Positions 1 through 7,639 of a stretch of DNA of 51,333 bases are shown one piece after another (position 1 is the stretch's first letter; each line of letters starts with the position of its first letter). The position numbers were made by a program, and so were the translations under genes. The stretch is taken from the NCBI GenBank assembly GCA_030537395.1, contig JAUNMW010000004.1:1-51333 (forward strand). The letters are read 5' to 3'. This DNA is from Clostridia bacterium. Lineage in GTDB: Bacteria; Bacillota; Clostridia; Christensenellales; Aristaeellaceae. Below the pieces are notes generated by a model, which saw nothing but the letters and a program-made list of their open reading frames with translations, was not told the origin of the DNA and made no database searches.

Positions 1-63
1 AACGACGACGTGACTGAAGTATATCACAACGCTGAATTGCCCGAAGAAGAGGAAGAGGAATAA
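1..63 (+). CDS. YebC/PmpR-family regulator, C-terminal fragment
   Basis: The first 20 codons are open in frame 1 and end in TAA at 61-63. The residues DDVTEVYHNAEL followed by a run of glutamates match the C-terminus of YebC/PmpR proteins, which typically end in a D-D-V-x-x-V-Y-H-N motif and an acidic tail. YebC proteins act on transcription or on translation of difficult peptides. Only the tail is inside the window, so the call rests on this short motif. The start lies upstream. Confidence 0.7.
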   Translation, partial: NDDVTEVYHNAELPEEEEEE

Positions 64-65
64 CC

Positions 66-90
66 CCTTTCCGCCTTCGGGCGGGAAAGG
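66..90 (+). promoter_or_regulatory. UUCG-capped hairpin covering the next gene's ribosome binding site
   Basis: Positions 66-75 (CCTTTCCGCC) pair with 80-90 (GGCGGGAAAGG, one bulged G) around a C(UUCG)G tetraloop. No T-run follows, so a classical terminator is unlikely. The 3' arm contains the AAAGG that serves as Shine-Dalgarno for the gene starting at 98, so the folded form would hide that site. Confidence 0.55.
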
Positions 91-97
91 ATAAAAC

Positions 98-946
98 ATG
101 CGCGATTTTCTGATCAGAGGAGCCGCCTTGCTGATTTGCTTGTGCGTTTTTCTGGGGGAGACCGCGCATATTTCTTATGCTGATGATTTAACGCTGATGG
201 AAGCGTTTTTCACCCGGCCGGAGGGATACTCGGGAATGGTGGAAGTACCCGGGAGGGGGCTTATGAGATATTATGCTCAAAATGATCCCCTTTGGGGTGC
301 CCTTGCCTACGAGCGTGCCGAAACACCCTCCCGCCGTCCGTTTCGAGATGGAGGCTGCGGGCCCACCGCAGGCGCTATGGCGATTGCCAATCTTGTTTCT
401 GAAGATGAGCTTCCTGCAATCGCCGCATATGCAAAACAGGGGTATTCGCTCTGCTCCTGCTCCCTGAACAAAGAAAAGTGCAACAAGCGCCATGCCCGGT
501 ATGTACTGACAACGCAGCGGGATTTTGTCCGTTTTCTGCCCCTGGTATTCGGGGATTTTGCTACAGGCAACAATGTCTTTGATGTGTACAGCCGCGGGGA
601 ATCACAGGGGACGGGCACCGGCTTTCTCTATGAAATTGCCAAAGCTTACGGCGTGAGCATCACGGCGACGGCGGATTATAACGCGGCGGTTCTGGCAATT
701 GAGCAAGGGGATACAGTGGTTGGCCACGCATCCCGAGGCGGTGCATTTACAAATACGGGCCATTATCTTTTGATCGCGCACATTGACGATGAACGGGTGT
801 ATATCCTGGATCCCCTTTGCAGAACGGCGTACAATACCTATCAGGGAAAAAAAATCGAGGTGATCCAGCCTGGATTGGTAGCGCTCACACATCCGGATTA
901 TGCCGCCGCCAATATCGGTATGTATTTTATATTCCATAAAAATTGA
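98..946 (+). CDS. Secreted C39-like cysteine peptidase
   Basis: 282 residues. Residues 1-28 form a signal peptide (basic MRDFLIR, a hydrophobic stretch, then a possible cleavage near SYA-DD). The catalytic pattern of papain-like C39/C39_2 peptidases is visible: Cys87 in GGCGPTAGAMA, His222 in TGHYLLIAHID and Asp238 in YILDP. Such proteins cut peptides outside the membrane; the substrate is unknown here. ATG at 98 is chosen because AAAGGA lies 6-7 nt upstream. It sits tail-to-tail with spoIVFB. A paired cluster of cysteines (CSCSLNKEKC) in the middle could be disulphide or metal bound. Several non-peptidase homologues exist, so activity is inferred. Confidence 0.75.
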   Translation: MRDFLIRGAALLICLCVFLGETAHISYADDLTLMEAFFTRPEGYSGMVEVPGRGLMRYYAQNDPLWGALAYERAETPSRRPFRDGGCGPTAGAMAIANLVSEDELPAIAAYAKQGYSLCSCSLNKEKCNKRHARYVLTTQRDFVRFLPLVFGDFATGNNVFDVYSRGESQGTGTGFLYEIAKAYGVSITATADYNAAVLAIEQGDTVVGHASRGGAFTNTGHYLLIAHIDDERVYILDPLCRTAYNTYQGKKIEVIQPGLVALTHPDYAAANIGMYFIFHKN

Positions 947-968
947 TGTAGCCTGATTAGGCTGATTG

Positions 969-1016
969 GAAAAGCCCCGCAATTCGCATCTTATTTGTGG
1001 AATGCGCGGCTTTTTT
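969..1016. terminator. Bidirectional terminator between C39 peptidase and spoIVFB
   Basis: AAAAGCCCCGCAATTC pairs imperfectly with GGAATGCGCGGCTTTT, followed by a T-run on the plus strand and preceded by an A-run that gives U's on the minus strand. It lies between two convergent genes, so it can end both. Confidence 0.7.
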
Positions 1017-1881
1017 CAATAATTTCTCCCAATGTAGCATCCTTTTGGTTCAAAATGGCATCGCAAAGCGCCTTTTCTTCCAGAACGCCCTGTTTTTCCA
1101 TTCCATCCGGCGATAAAACATAAACCACATGATATTTCCCGGGGCTGAAAGAACGCAGCAGGGAAAGCACAGGCATATTGGCACTGGCTGCCACCGCTTC
1201 CAGCAGAATGATTTCGTTGTTGTCCAACCGCTGTCTGCGGCCGATCAGCGCCGTAATATAACCAGCCGTATTCTGCTTTCCTTCTATATTCGCGGCATAA
1301 ATCAAATAGAGACCGGCAAAAGCCGGAGCAAGCAGGATACGCCCCTCAAAAGCAAAGAAAAAAGTGACGCCGCATAAAAAGAATCCAATCAGGAATGCCG
1401 CCGCAGTCAGAATGCGCGTTGCGAAAGAATGCGGAAAAAAACGGCACAACAGAATACGAGCCATCCGGCCCCCATCCAGCGGCAACACAGGAATCAAATT
1501 GAAAAGGCACAGCAAAAAGCTCATTCTGGCAAAATGAGCGGCAAATAGAAACGAAACTGCTCCCGAATGATATAATGCAGCGGAAAGAACACATCCCAGA
1601 AAGCTGAAAAAAGGGCCCGCAAAGGCGATCAGGAATTGCTGATATGGCAAGCACTTTTCTTCGCCTTCCACAAACATGACGCCCCCCAGCGGCGTGATTT
1701 CAATTTCCCGAATCGCTGCGCCCCATAGTTTAGCCGACAGCATATGGCCAGCTTCATGCAGCGCAAAAGCTGAAAGATTGGGAATGATCTGATCCTCCAT
1801 ATGAAAAAGGAACCCTATCATTCCCAGAATGGGAAGCAGAAAATGGATCCTGATCAGAATTCTCCCCAAACGAAAACTCAT
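991..1881 (-). CDS. spoIVFB: Stage IV sporulation protein FB, intramembrane metalloprotease
   Basis: 296 residues, a polytopic M50 site-2 protease. The zinc ligands are in HEAGH (residues 42-46), and the third ligand is Asp136 in NLIPVLPLDGG. The C-terminal third is soluble and resembles the CBS-like regulatory part of SpoIVFB. In the family it cleaves pro-sigma-K in the mother cell outer forespore membrane. Its ATG overlaps the stop of spoIVFA (ATGA, 1878-1881), as expected for a coupled spoIVFA-spoIVFB pair. The general M50 family is broad, but the pairing with a SpoIVFA-like protein and a sigma-E-like promoter makes SpoIVFB the best name. Confidence 0.88.
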   Translation of the reverse strand: MSFRLGRILIRIHFLLPILGMIGFLFHMEDQIIPNLSAFALHEAGHMLSAKLWGAAIREIEITPLGGVMFVEGEEKCLPYQQFLIAFAGPFFSFLGCVLSAALYHSGAVSFLFAAHFARMSFLLCLFNLIPVLPLDGGRMARILLCRFFPHSFATRILTAAAFLIGFFLCGVTFFFAFEGRILLAPAFAGLYLIYAANIEGKQNTAGYITALIGRRQRLDNNEIILLEAVAASANMPVLSLLRSFSPGKYHVVYVLSPDGMEKQGVLEEKALCDAILNQKDATLGEIIEKSRAFHK

Positions 1882-2537
1882 TGCTGCTCCTTTTCTCTGG
1901 GGGAAAGCAAGGCAGTGGGATCAACAGCAAGTCCCGCACGCCTGACTTCCAGGATAACCTCCCGGTCTGGGAGCGCTTCACCGATACATACCGACGCGCT
2001 GACCACATCTCCCTCAGACACAAAGGCACCGGCAAGATTATAATACAGGCTTTCCAAGCCGTTTTCCTGCCGTATCCGGATGATTCTTTCCTCATCCGGT
2101 CCATGGGAAACGCTCATCACTTGTCCGTCAGCGGCAGCATACACCATTTTATCCGTACTCAGATACCCAATATAGGGTTCTTGATCCGCCCATGGATGAT
2201 TGATTTCACCAAAGCATGGGGCAGTCAGTTCCGCTTGCGGCGCTGTTTCAAAAAACACGGCCACTGATTCCGGGAGTATGCTGCTGACGAAGCTGATTTT
2301 CCCGATATTTTCATCCCAATTGGTATTGATCATTTCCTGCACAGCAGTAAGTACCGTGCTTCCGGAAGGAAGCTGTTCATTTCGTATGGCCGTGATGGTA
2401 AGCACCAGCATCCCGGCTACGGATAGATTCCTGATCAGTTTTTCGCCCCACCGCGGTTTTGAGACCGGCAAATAGCTTGCATCCGAATCAGGCGCTTCAC
2501 GATGCTTCTGAATATCACGCTGCACTTGTTTTATCAT
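1878..2537 (-). CDS. spoIVFA: Stage IV sporulation protein FA (LytM/M23-like, membrane-anchored)
   Basis: 219 residues. One membrane segment lies near residues 40-56 (LSVAGMLVLTITAI). The C-terminal half is a LytM/M23-type fold (VYAAADGQVMSVSHG, then ENGLESLYYNL and GDVVSASVCIG) without the canonical zinc-binding histidines, as in SpoIVFA. SpoIVFA holds and inhibits SpoIVFB together with BofA. I place the start at the ATG at 2537, which has AGGAGGT 6-7 nt upstream; the open frame continues further upstream but would run into rnhA. Gene order spoIVFA then spoIVFB is the usual one. Confidence 0.82.
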   Translation of the reverse strand: MIKQVQRDIQKHREAPDSDASYLPVSKPRWGEKLIRNLSVAGMLVLTITAIRNEQLPSGSTVLTAVQEMINTNWDENIGKISFVSSILPESVAVFFETAPQAELTAPCFGEINHPWADQEPYIGYLSTDKMVYAAADGQVMSVSHGPDEERIIRIRQENGLESLYYNLAGAFVSEGDVVSASVCIGEALPDREVILEVRRAGLAVDPTALLSPREKEQQ

Positions 2538-2556
2538 GCCGCCACCTCCTGCTTTC

Positions 2557-2584
2557 ATGCTATGTGCGATTCCCGGCAATATGA
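2557..2584 (-). promoter_or_regulatory. Sigma-E-like promoter for spoIVFA-spoIVFB
   Basis: Read on the minus strand, TCATATT (2578-2584) fits the sigma-E -35 consensus KMATATT exactly. A 13-nt spacer follows, then CATAGCAT (2557-2564), which partly fits CATACAnT. Spacing and position, 20 nt upstream of the spoIVFA start, agree with mother-cell expression. Confidence 0.6.
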
Positions 2585-2607
2585 CAGAAAACTTCTTGTT
2601 GGGGGAA

Positions 2608-2636
2608 TTGCATTTTACTACAAGATATGGTATAGT
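2608..2636 (+). promoter_or_regulatory. Sigma-A promoter of rnhA
   Basis: TTGCAT (2608-2613), 17-nt spacer, TATAGT (2631-2636). Transcription would begin near 2643, which leaves no room for a ribosome site before the ATG at 2649 and supports the later ATG at 2673. Confidence 0.65.
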
Positions 2637-2672
2637 TGTTGAGCAAAAATGATGGGGAGGCTCTTGGCAGGC

Positions 2673-3179
2673 ATGAGCGAAGCGCTGAAGGCAGTAGACA
2701 TTTTTACGGACGGGGCATGTTCCGGCAATCCCGGTCCCGGGGGCTGGGCAGCTATTTTGCGATATGGACAGCATGAAATGGAAATCAGCGGCAGCATGCC
2801 TCAAACCACAAACAACCGTATGGAGGTTTTTGCCGTCATTAGCGCACTGGGCAAGCTGAAAACCCGCTGTCAGGTGTCCATTTACTCTGATTCCTCTTAT
2901 CTGGTGAATGCTTTTAATGAGCATTGGCTGGATAATTGGCAGCGCCGAAGCTGGAAAACAGCGGATGGAAAGCCGGTAGAGAATCAGGATTTGTGGCGGC
3001 TATTATTGCTTACCATCAACAAAAAAGGCCACATCGTGACCTTTCATAAAGTAAAGGGACATTCCGACCATCCGGAGAATAATCGCTGCGATGCCCTGGC
3101 CCGCGGTGCGATTCAGCAATACTTGAGCCGCAACCCTGATTTGGGCGACCCCAACCAACTGAACATTCAGCATTCATAA
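2673..3179 (+). CDS. rnhA: Ribonuclease HI
   Basis: 168 residues from the chosen start. The family signature FTDGACSGNPGPGGW contains Asp13; Glu51 (NNRMEVFAV) and Asp73 (IYSDSSYLV) complete the core acidic triad, and NNRCDALAR supplies the fourth. It degrades the RNA strand of RNA-DNA hybrids. Two in-frame ATGs lie upstream at 2649 and 2652, but GGGGAGG at 2654-2660 and the promoter position favour ATG 2673. The gene is single, divergent from spoIVFA, and ends at a strong terminator. Confidence 0.92.
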   Translation: MSEALKAVDIFTDGACSGNPGPGGWAAILRYGQHEMEISGSMPQTTNNRMEVFAVISALGKLKTRCQVSIYSDSSYLVNAFNEHWLDNWQRRSWKTADGKPVENQDLWRLLLLTINKKGHIVTFHKVKGHSDHPENNRCDALARGAIQQYLSRNPDLGDPNQLNIQHS

Positions 3180-3183
3180 AAAT

Positions 3184-3221
3184 GGCCGGCGCGAACTTGT
3201 TTTCTCGCCGGCCTTTCTTTT
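3184..3221. terminator. Rho-independent terminator after rnhA
   Basis: GGCCGGCG (3184-3191) pairs perfectly with CGCCGGCC (3206-3213), followed by TTTCTTTT. Strong and clear on the plus strand. Confidence 0.88.
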
Positions 3222-3417
3222 AACCCTGCAAATGATGGATCACATCCCCGGGCATGGGTAATAAATAATGATAGTTTTCTACCATCCAGTCGAATGCCTG
3301 CTGTGTTTCCTGATCGCACAGCGGAATTTCGTCGCCTGTTTGGTACAATGATTTATTCATTTCAATAAAAAAATACGCCGTATACTGAAGAATCTGCATA
3401 CGGCGTATAGGATTCAA
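3220..3417 (-). CDS. Small hypothetical ORF, doubtful
   Basis: A 65-codon open frame beginning with TTG at 3417, 3 nt after the aldolase stop. Its first third is encoded by the aldolase terminator hairpin (3366-3410), which argues against that start. A shorter form could begin at an in-frame ATG about 19 codons in (MNKSLYQTGDEIP), giving 46 residues, but it has no ribosome site, only the terminator T-run. The remaining sequence (QQAFDWMVENYHYLLPMPGD) has a protein-like composition and could be a decayed or very small gene. I recognise no family. Confidence 0.25.
   Translation of the reverse strand: MNPIRRMQILQYTAYFFIEMNKSLYQTGDEIPLCDQETQQAFDWMVENYHYLLPMPGDVIHHLQG
3366..3410 (-). terminator. 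Terminator of the aldolase/mannosidase operon
   Basis: A perfect 11-bp inverted repeat, ATACGGCGTAT (3398-3408) and ATACGCCGTAT (3373-3383), with a 14-nt loop. On the minus strand it is followed by TTTTTTTATT. Confidence 0.82.
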
Positions 3418-3420
3418 TGT

Positions 3421-4059
3421 TTATCCGCGGATTTCCTTCACGATGCCCGCCGCTTCCTTGACCAGCGCCAGGATCTCGTCGAATTTGCCTTCCTTGACCA
3501 GACTGCCGTTCACCATCCAGCTGCCGCCGCAGGCCACGATCTTGTCATAAGCCAGATAATCACGCACATTGTTGGCGTTGATGCCGCCGGTAGGCATGAA
3601 CTGCAGGTTCACATAAGCGGCGCACACGGCCTTGATCATCTTGAGGCCGCCGGAGGGTTCGGCGGGGAAGAACTTGAGCACATCCAGGCCCAGGCTCATG
3701 GCCGCTTCCATTTCGGTGGGGGTGCATACGCCGGGGGTCATGGGGATGCCGCGGTTCAGCACGTATTCCGTCACCTTGGGATTGAAGCCGGGGGAGACCA
3801 CGAATTTAGCGCCCGCGTCGATGGCCCGGTTGGCCTGTTCGGTGGTAAGCACGGTGCCCGCGCCGATGATCATGTCAGGGAATTTCTTGGCCATCTGCCG
3901 GATGGATTCTTCGGCGGCGGCGGTACGGAAGGTCACTTCCGCGCAGGGGAGTCCGCCCTCCATCAGGCATTCGCCCAGGGGCAGGGCGTCCTTCACATCG
4001 TTGAGAACTACCACGGGTACGATACCGATCTTTTTCAGCTGCTGCATCATTTCGGTCAT
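3421..4059 (-). CDS. eda: KDPG/KHG aldolase
   Basis: 212 residues, usual length for bifunctional 2-dehydro-3-deoxy-phosphogluconate aldolase / 4-hydroxy-2-oxoglutarate aldolase. The catalytic Glu41 (CAEVTFRT), the Schiff-base Lys129 (VLKFFPAE) and the phosphate-binding loop (MPTGGIN) are present. It splits KDPG into pyruvate and glyceraldehyde 3-phosphate, the last step of uronate breakdown. Start at ATG 4059, with GGAGG 10 nt upstream; a TTG at 4068 is only 1 nt from that site. It lies 66 nt after the mannosidase and shares its strand, probably one transcript. No KDG kinase or uronate isomerase is in the window. Confidence 0.93.
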   Translation of the reverse strand: MTEMMQQLKKIGIVPVVVLNDVKDALPLGECLMEGGLPCAEVTFRTAAAEESIRQMAKKFPDMIIGAGTVLTTEQANRAIDAGAKFVVSPGFNPKVTEYVLNRGIPMTPGVCTPTEMEAAMSLGLDVLKFFPAEPSGGLKMIKAVCAAYVNLQFMPTGGINANNVRDYLAYDKIVACGGSWMVNGSLVKEGKFDEILALVKEAAGIVKEIRG

Positions 4060-4125
4060 GGGAATCAATCCTCCAATCTTTTTCCTTTGTTAAGGAGCAT
4101 ATGTAGTATTCGGCGTTCAATTGTA

Positions 4126-7107
4126 TTATTCCTTCACAGGATAACCAATTGTCAAAATTTCAAAAGGAGAAACTTCAAAGCTTTCAGCGCCTTCGGGATC
4201 GATCACATCCTCCAGCATATTCATGAGGTACATCTTGCAGGGGAAAGAAACGATCCTGTGGCATCCATCCTGCTCACTCAGACGCATGACCAGATATTTG
4301 CCATCCTCGGAAACCTTCAGACTTTGGAGCCAAAGTCCGCTGTCACAGATTGCTTCGGCAAACATTCCGAAGCTGCGGTTCAGCTTTCTCAGCGGAATAT
4401 TGTATTCAAAAGCCATGCGGTTGATCCCGGCCTGAACGGCGTCGCCCTCATGGGGAACGATCATGTATTTGATATTGTGCTGCCCCATATCGCTGGTGAT
4501 GTCGGGACGGATGGTGGAGCGAAGCAGGCTCAGGCTCACTTCATTCTTTTCGATGCCAACGCCGTATTTGCCGCAGTTGATCACCGCCACGCCCGCTCCG
4601 GTTTCGGAAAGATCGAACCACTTATGATGGCACACCTCGAACCGGGCCTGCTCCCAGGTGGTGTTTTTGGTCAGAGGACGGCGGACAAAGCCGGCGCTGG
4701 TATCGCAGACCAATTCCCGGGTCAGGATATTGGGACCGAAATTGACCTTCGCCAGCCGGTGCTTTTCGTGCCAATCCACGATATGCTCCACTTCGATAGC
4801 ACGGCTGTCCCGGAAAATACGCACGATCATGCGCCAGGTGCTCTTTTCCGTGGCAAATTCCACGGTGAATTCCGCACTGCTTCCGTCCTGATAGGTCAGC
4901 CGTGCTCCTGCCGTCACAGTCAGGTCAATTTCCACGTCCTTGTAGTTTGGCAGGATGTCCCAAGCGTCATATACGCCGGGATTATCCGCCCAAATGTGCA
5001 GCTTATTGAAACCTCGATCATCTTTTACCCAGGTTCGGCCTTGTTCCCTCCAGTTGGAAATGCTGCCGTCTTTTTTCAGATGCAGGCTGTAAAGAGGCGT
5101 CTCAATCCACCAATCGCCATCCAAAGCGGGAGAGATGGTGAGCCAGGCTTCCTGGCCTTCCAGGGGTTGAACGTCACCGGAGCTGAGCCCTGGCAGATTG
5201 GGCCGTGCCCAGAAGCCCTTCACGCCGTCGCGGGTAACAGGACCATTTTCATCCGGAATAAAGGTAAGAGAGGTTCTTGCAAAAGGCAGGGAATTGAAAT
5301 ACTGCTTGCCCTTGTAGCTGTCCAGGACTTTATCCAGGAGCTTGTCGATTCCCGCATAGTCTGCCATGGCATCCTCATACACGGGATGGATATGGGAGCC
5401 GGGCAGAATATCATGGAACTGGTTCAGCAGCAGCTTTTTCCAGCATTCCCGGAGTTCCTCGGCAGGGTATTCCGCTTTTCCGTTCCATGCCGCCAGCGCG
5501 CAGACCATTTCCGCTTCCCGCAGCTTGTATTCCAGCAGCCGGTTCATTTTCTTGATGTTGGATTTGGTGGTAAAGGTGCCCCTGTGCATTTCCAAATACA
5601 GTTCCCCATCCCAGGTAGCAAGCTTTTGATTATTCTTCAAATTCTTGTGCAAAAAATCCGCGCCGCCGGTGAGTTCGGTTTTGGGCATCACAGAAACCTT
5701 ATTGAAGCGCCGCACCATTTCCAGCATTTCTTCTGTCACGCCGCTTCCGCCGTCGCCGTAGCCGTACATGGATAGGGTCTGGCCGCCCACTTCCTTATCC
5801 TGGTACGCTTCCCAGTTTTCCTGAATCTGGCTGGGCATGTTCCAGGTGATAAAGTGGGTGGGGGGGACGCAGGCGTAAACCTCGCTGCCGTCGATACCCT
5901 TCCAGATGAAATTGTTGTGGGGGAAACGGTTGGTATCATTCCAGGTGGACATTTTATTGGAAACGAAATAATTCACCTTGGACTTCTTCAAGATTTGGGG
6001 CATGATCCAGGAATTTCCGAACACGTCCGGCAGCCAGGCGTTATCGATGGTTTTGCCAAACGCACGGCGGAAATAATGCTGGCCGTACAGGAATTGGCGG
6101 ACCAAGCTTTCAGCCGCGGGCACGTTGCAGTCGGGCTCCACATACATGGCCCCCACCGGCTCAAACTGGCCTCGGGCTACTTTTTCCTTTAATTCCTCAA
6201 ACAGTGCGGGATAGTACTTTTCCAGCGTCTCATAGGTATAGGCCTGGGTATGCGTGTAGCGGAATTCGGGATACTTGTCCATCAGGCGAAGCTGGATCAG
6301 GATGGTGCGGGCATTTTTTTGCACCGCGTGGATACGCCGCCAATAATAAGCGATATCCAAATGGGAATGGCCCACCAGCGCCACATCGCCGCTGCCTTTG
6401 AAATCGGTATTGGAATAAATCATCTTTTCCACATATACCGCCGCTTCGTCCACGCCCTCCCAGGTATCGAAATCCACTTTATCCAAGGCGCGGCTCAATT
6501 CCACGAACAGGAATTTGCGGTAATCTTCATTGAAATATTCGCTGTGGGCGATATCCATCAGCAGGATATAGTCATATACCAGTGACTGTACATTGTCCCG
6601 AACGGTGCACAGATAGGCTCCTTCAAAAATTTGGCGGCAGCCGCGCTTGCTAAGAGATGCGGGATTGCGTTCATCGTCCGGTTTGGAACGGTTGTAGGCT
6701 TCGATTTCGATGTTCAGTTCATCGCTGTCAATATACGGGTTCAGCAGGATGCGTTCCCGGTTAGGGTCCACGCCGCCCACGTATTTTCCATTGATCTTCA
6801 CGATCATTTCAGCGGCGGTTTTCAAGGTAAAATATACGTTCTTTCCTTTAAATTGGGGAGGGATCACGGCATGGCCTTTGATAAAGGCGGTGCCGTCCGG
6901 CGTAAAATACATATCACCGGTACGAAGTGGACGTTCCTCTCCATCTAAATATTCATAATCATTTTCGCTGATCTGCCGGGCATCCCGGATGGTCAGATCG
7001 GTGATTTCCACTTTTTCATCATAGATGCCCCGCTGGAGCCAATTAAAGCGCAGATCGGTCCATTCCTCAGGCCGCATGGAGCGGCGAACCACTTTTACAT
7101 GTGCCAT
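4126..7107 (-). CDS. GH38 alpha-mannosidase
   Basis: 993 residues, within the range for family 38. Zinc and catalytic landmarks: GHSHLD (246-251), the nucleophile Asp361 in NAWLPDVFGNS, and the later NQFHDILPGSHI histidine motif. The N-terminal 230 residues form a beta domain, the middle a (beta/alpha)7 barrel, and the rest beta-sandwich domains. No signal peptide, so it acts in the cytoplasm on imported mannosides. ATG at 7107 has GGGAGGAAG at a good distance. It follows the NifU-like gene by 15 nt and precedes the aldolase. Substrate linkage cannot be told from sequence. Confidence 0.93.
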   Translation of the reverse strand: MAHVKVVRRSMRPEEWTDLRFNWLQRGIYDEKVEITDLTIRDARQISENDYEYLDGEERPLRTGDMYFTPDGTAFIKGHAVIPPQFKGKNVYFTLKTAAEMIVKINGKYVGGVDPNRERILLNPYIDSDELNIEIEAYNRSKPDDERNPASLSKRGCRQIFEGAYLCTVRDNVQSLVYDYILLMDIAHSEYFNEDYRKFLFVELSRALDKVDFDTWEGVDEAAVYVEKMIYSNTDFKGSGDVALVGHSHLDIAYYWRRIHAVQKNARTILIQLRLMDKYPEFRYTHTQAYTYETLEKYYPALFEELKEKVARGQFEPVGAMYVEPDCNVPAAESLVRQFLYGQHYFRRAFGKTIDNAWLPDVFGNSWIMPQILKKSKVNYFVSNKMSTWNDTNRFPHNNFIWKGIDGSEVYACVPPTHFITWNMPSQIQENWEAYQDKEVGGQTLSMYGYGDGGSGVTEEMLEMVRRFNKVSVMPKTELTGGADFLHKNLKNNQKLATWDGELYLEMHRGTFTTKSNIKKMNRLLEYKLREAEMVCALAAWNGKAEYPAEELRECWKKLLLNQFHDILPGSHIHPVYEDAMADYAGIDKLLDKVLDSYKGKQYFNSLPFARTSLTFIPDENGPVTRDGVKGFWARPNLPGLSSGDVQPLEGQEAWLTISPALDGDWWIETPLYSLHLKKDGSISNWREQGRTWVKDDRGFNKLHIWADNPGVYDAWDILPNYKDVEIDLTVTAGARLTYQDGSSAEFTVEFATEKSTWRMIVRIFRDSRAIEVEHIVDWHEKHRLAKVNFGPNILTRELVCDTSAGFVRRPLTKNTTWEQARFEVCHHKWFDLSETGAGVAVINCGKYGVGIEKNEVSLSLLRSTIRPDITSDMGQHNIKYMIVPHEGDAVQAGINRMAFEYNIPLRKLNRSFGMFAEAICDSGLWLQSLKVSEDGKYLVMRLSEQDGCHRIVSFPCKMYLMNMLEDVIDPEGAESFEVSPFEILTIGYPVKE

Positions 7108-7122
7108 ACATTCTTCCTCCCA

Positions 7123-7359
7123 TCAATCCTGGTCCCAGAAAAAGGGCTTTTTCCGTACCGGAACCACAGTCACCGTTTTCCCAAGATCGTCTTTGATTTT
7201 CTGCGCGATCCAATCTGTGCATCGGTTCAGGATCAGGCATTTGGAGCATTCGCCCCGGAAGATCAGCGTCAGCTTTTCATCCTCCAGCGATACGAACTCC
7301 ACCCATCCGCCGTCTCCCTGCAAACGGGGGGCCAATACACTTTCAATGTACTCTTTCAT
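7123..7359 (-). CDS. NifU C-terminal-domain-like small protein
   Basis: 78 residues from the ATG at 7359 (GGGAG 10-14 nt upstream). The pattern VLAPRLQGDGGWVEFV, a short beta strand LTLIFRGEC and the pair C-x2-C (ECSKCLI) resembles the stand-alone NifU/Nfu domain, which carries Fe-S clusters. The frame is open further upstream to 7428, but that would include the promoter. It is the first gene of the mannosidase-aldolase operon. Why an Nfu-like protein leads a sugar operon is not clear. Confidence 0.6.
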   Translation of the reverse strand: MKEYIESVLAPRLQGDGGWVEFVSLEDEKLTLIFRGECSKCLILNRCTDWIAQKIKDDLGKTVTVVPVRKKPFFWDQD

Positions 7360-7399
7360 ATTCCGCACGCTCCCAAAGTAATAGAATCTTTTGCTTTTT

Positions 7400-7428
7400 A
7401 GTTTACCATGAAATACAGGTTTGCGCAA
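7400..7428 (-). promoter_or_regulatory. Promoter of the NifU-like/mannosidase/aldolase operon
   Basis: Minus strand: TTGCGC (7423-7428), 17-nt spacer, TAAACT (7400-7405). It lies about 40 nt before the ATG at 7359. The AT-rich stretch 7429-7555 between it and the divergent importer promoter is a likely place for shared operators; I see imperfect inverted repeats there (for example around 7480-7493) but no site I can name. Confidence 0.55.
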
Positions 7429-7555
7429 TCATTTTTATTATGAACATTTGTCATTATTTTCATTTTAAATTACATGACGCTTATCATAAATTGCGATTTA
7501 AAGGCTATTTGCTGTAAGAATGAATAAAAAATTATGCAAATCGTCAAATTAGTGG

Positions 7556-7584
7556 TTGAAATTTTGAATATTTTATGGTATATT
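7556..7584 (+). promoter_or_regulatory. Promoter of the sugar importer operon
   Basis: TTGAAA (7556-7561), 17-nt spacer, TATATT (7579-7584). It is followed by a leader of about 50 nt and AGGAGG before the binding-protein ATG at 7640. Confidence 0.65.
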
Positions 7585-7639
7585 TGCAATGTAGATTTAC
7601 TGTGCATTGATGGCACGGAAAAAAGGAGGAATACCCGGT

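Noticed and set aside
4087..5775. 562-codon open frame antisense to the mannosidase
   Set aside because: The opposite strand encodes a clear GH38 enzyme with catalytic motifs; this frame has low-complexity His/Gly/Phe-rich sequence, as expected for a shadow of a GC-rich third-position gene.
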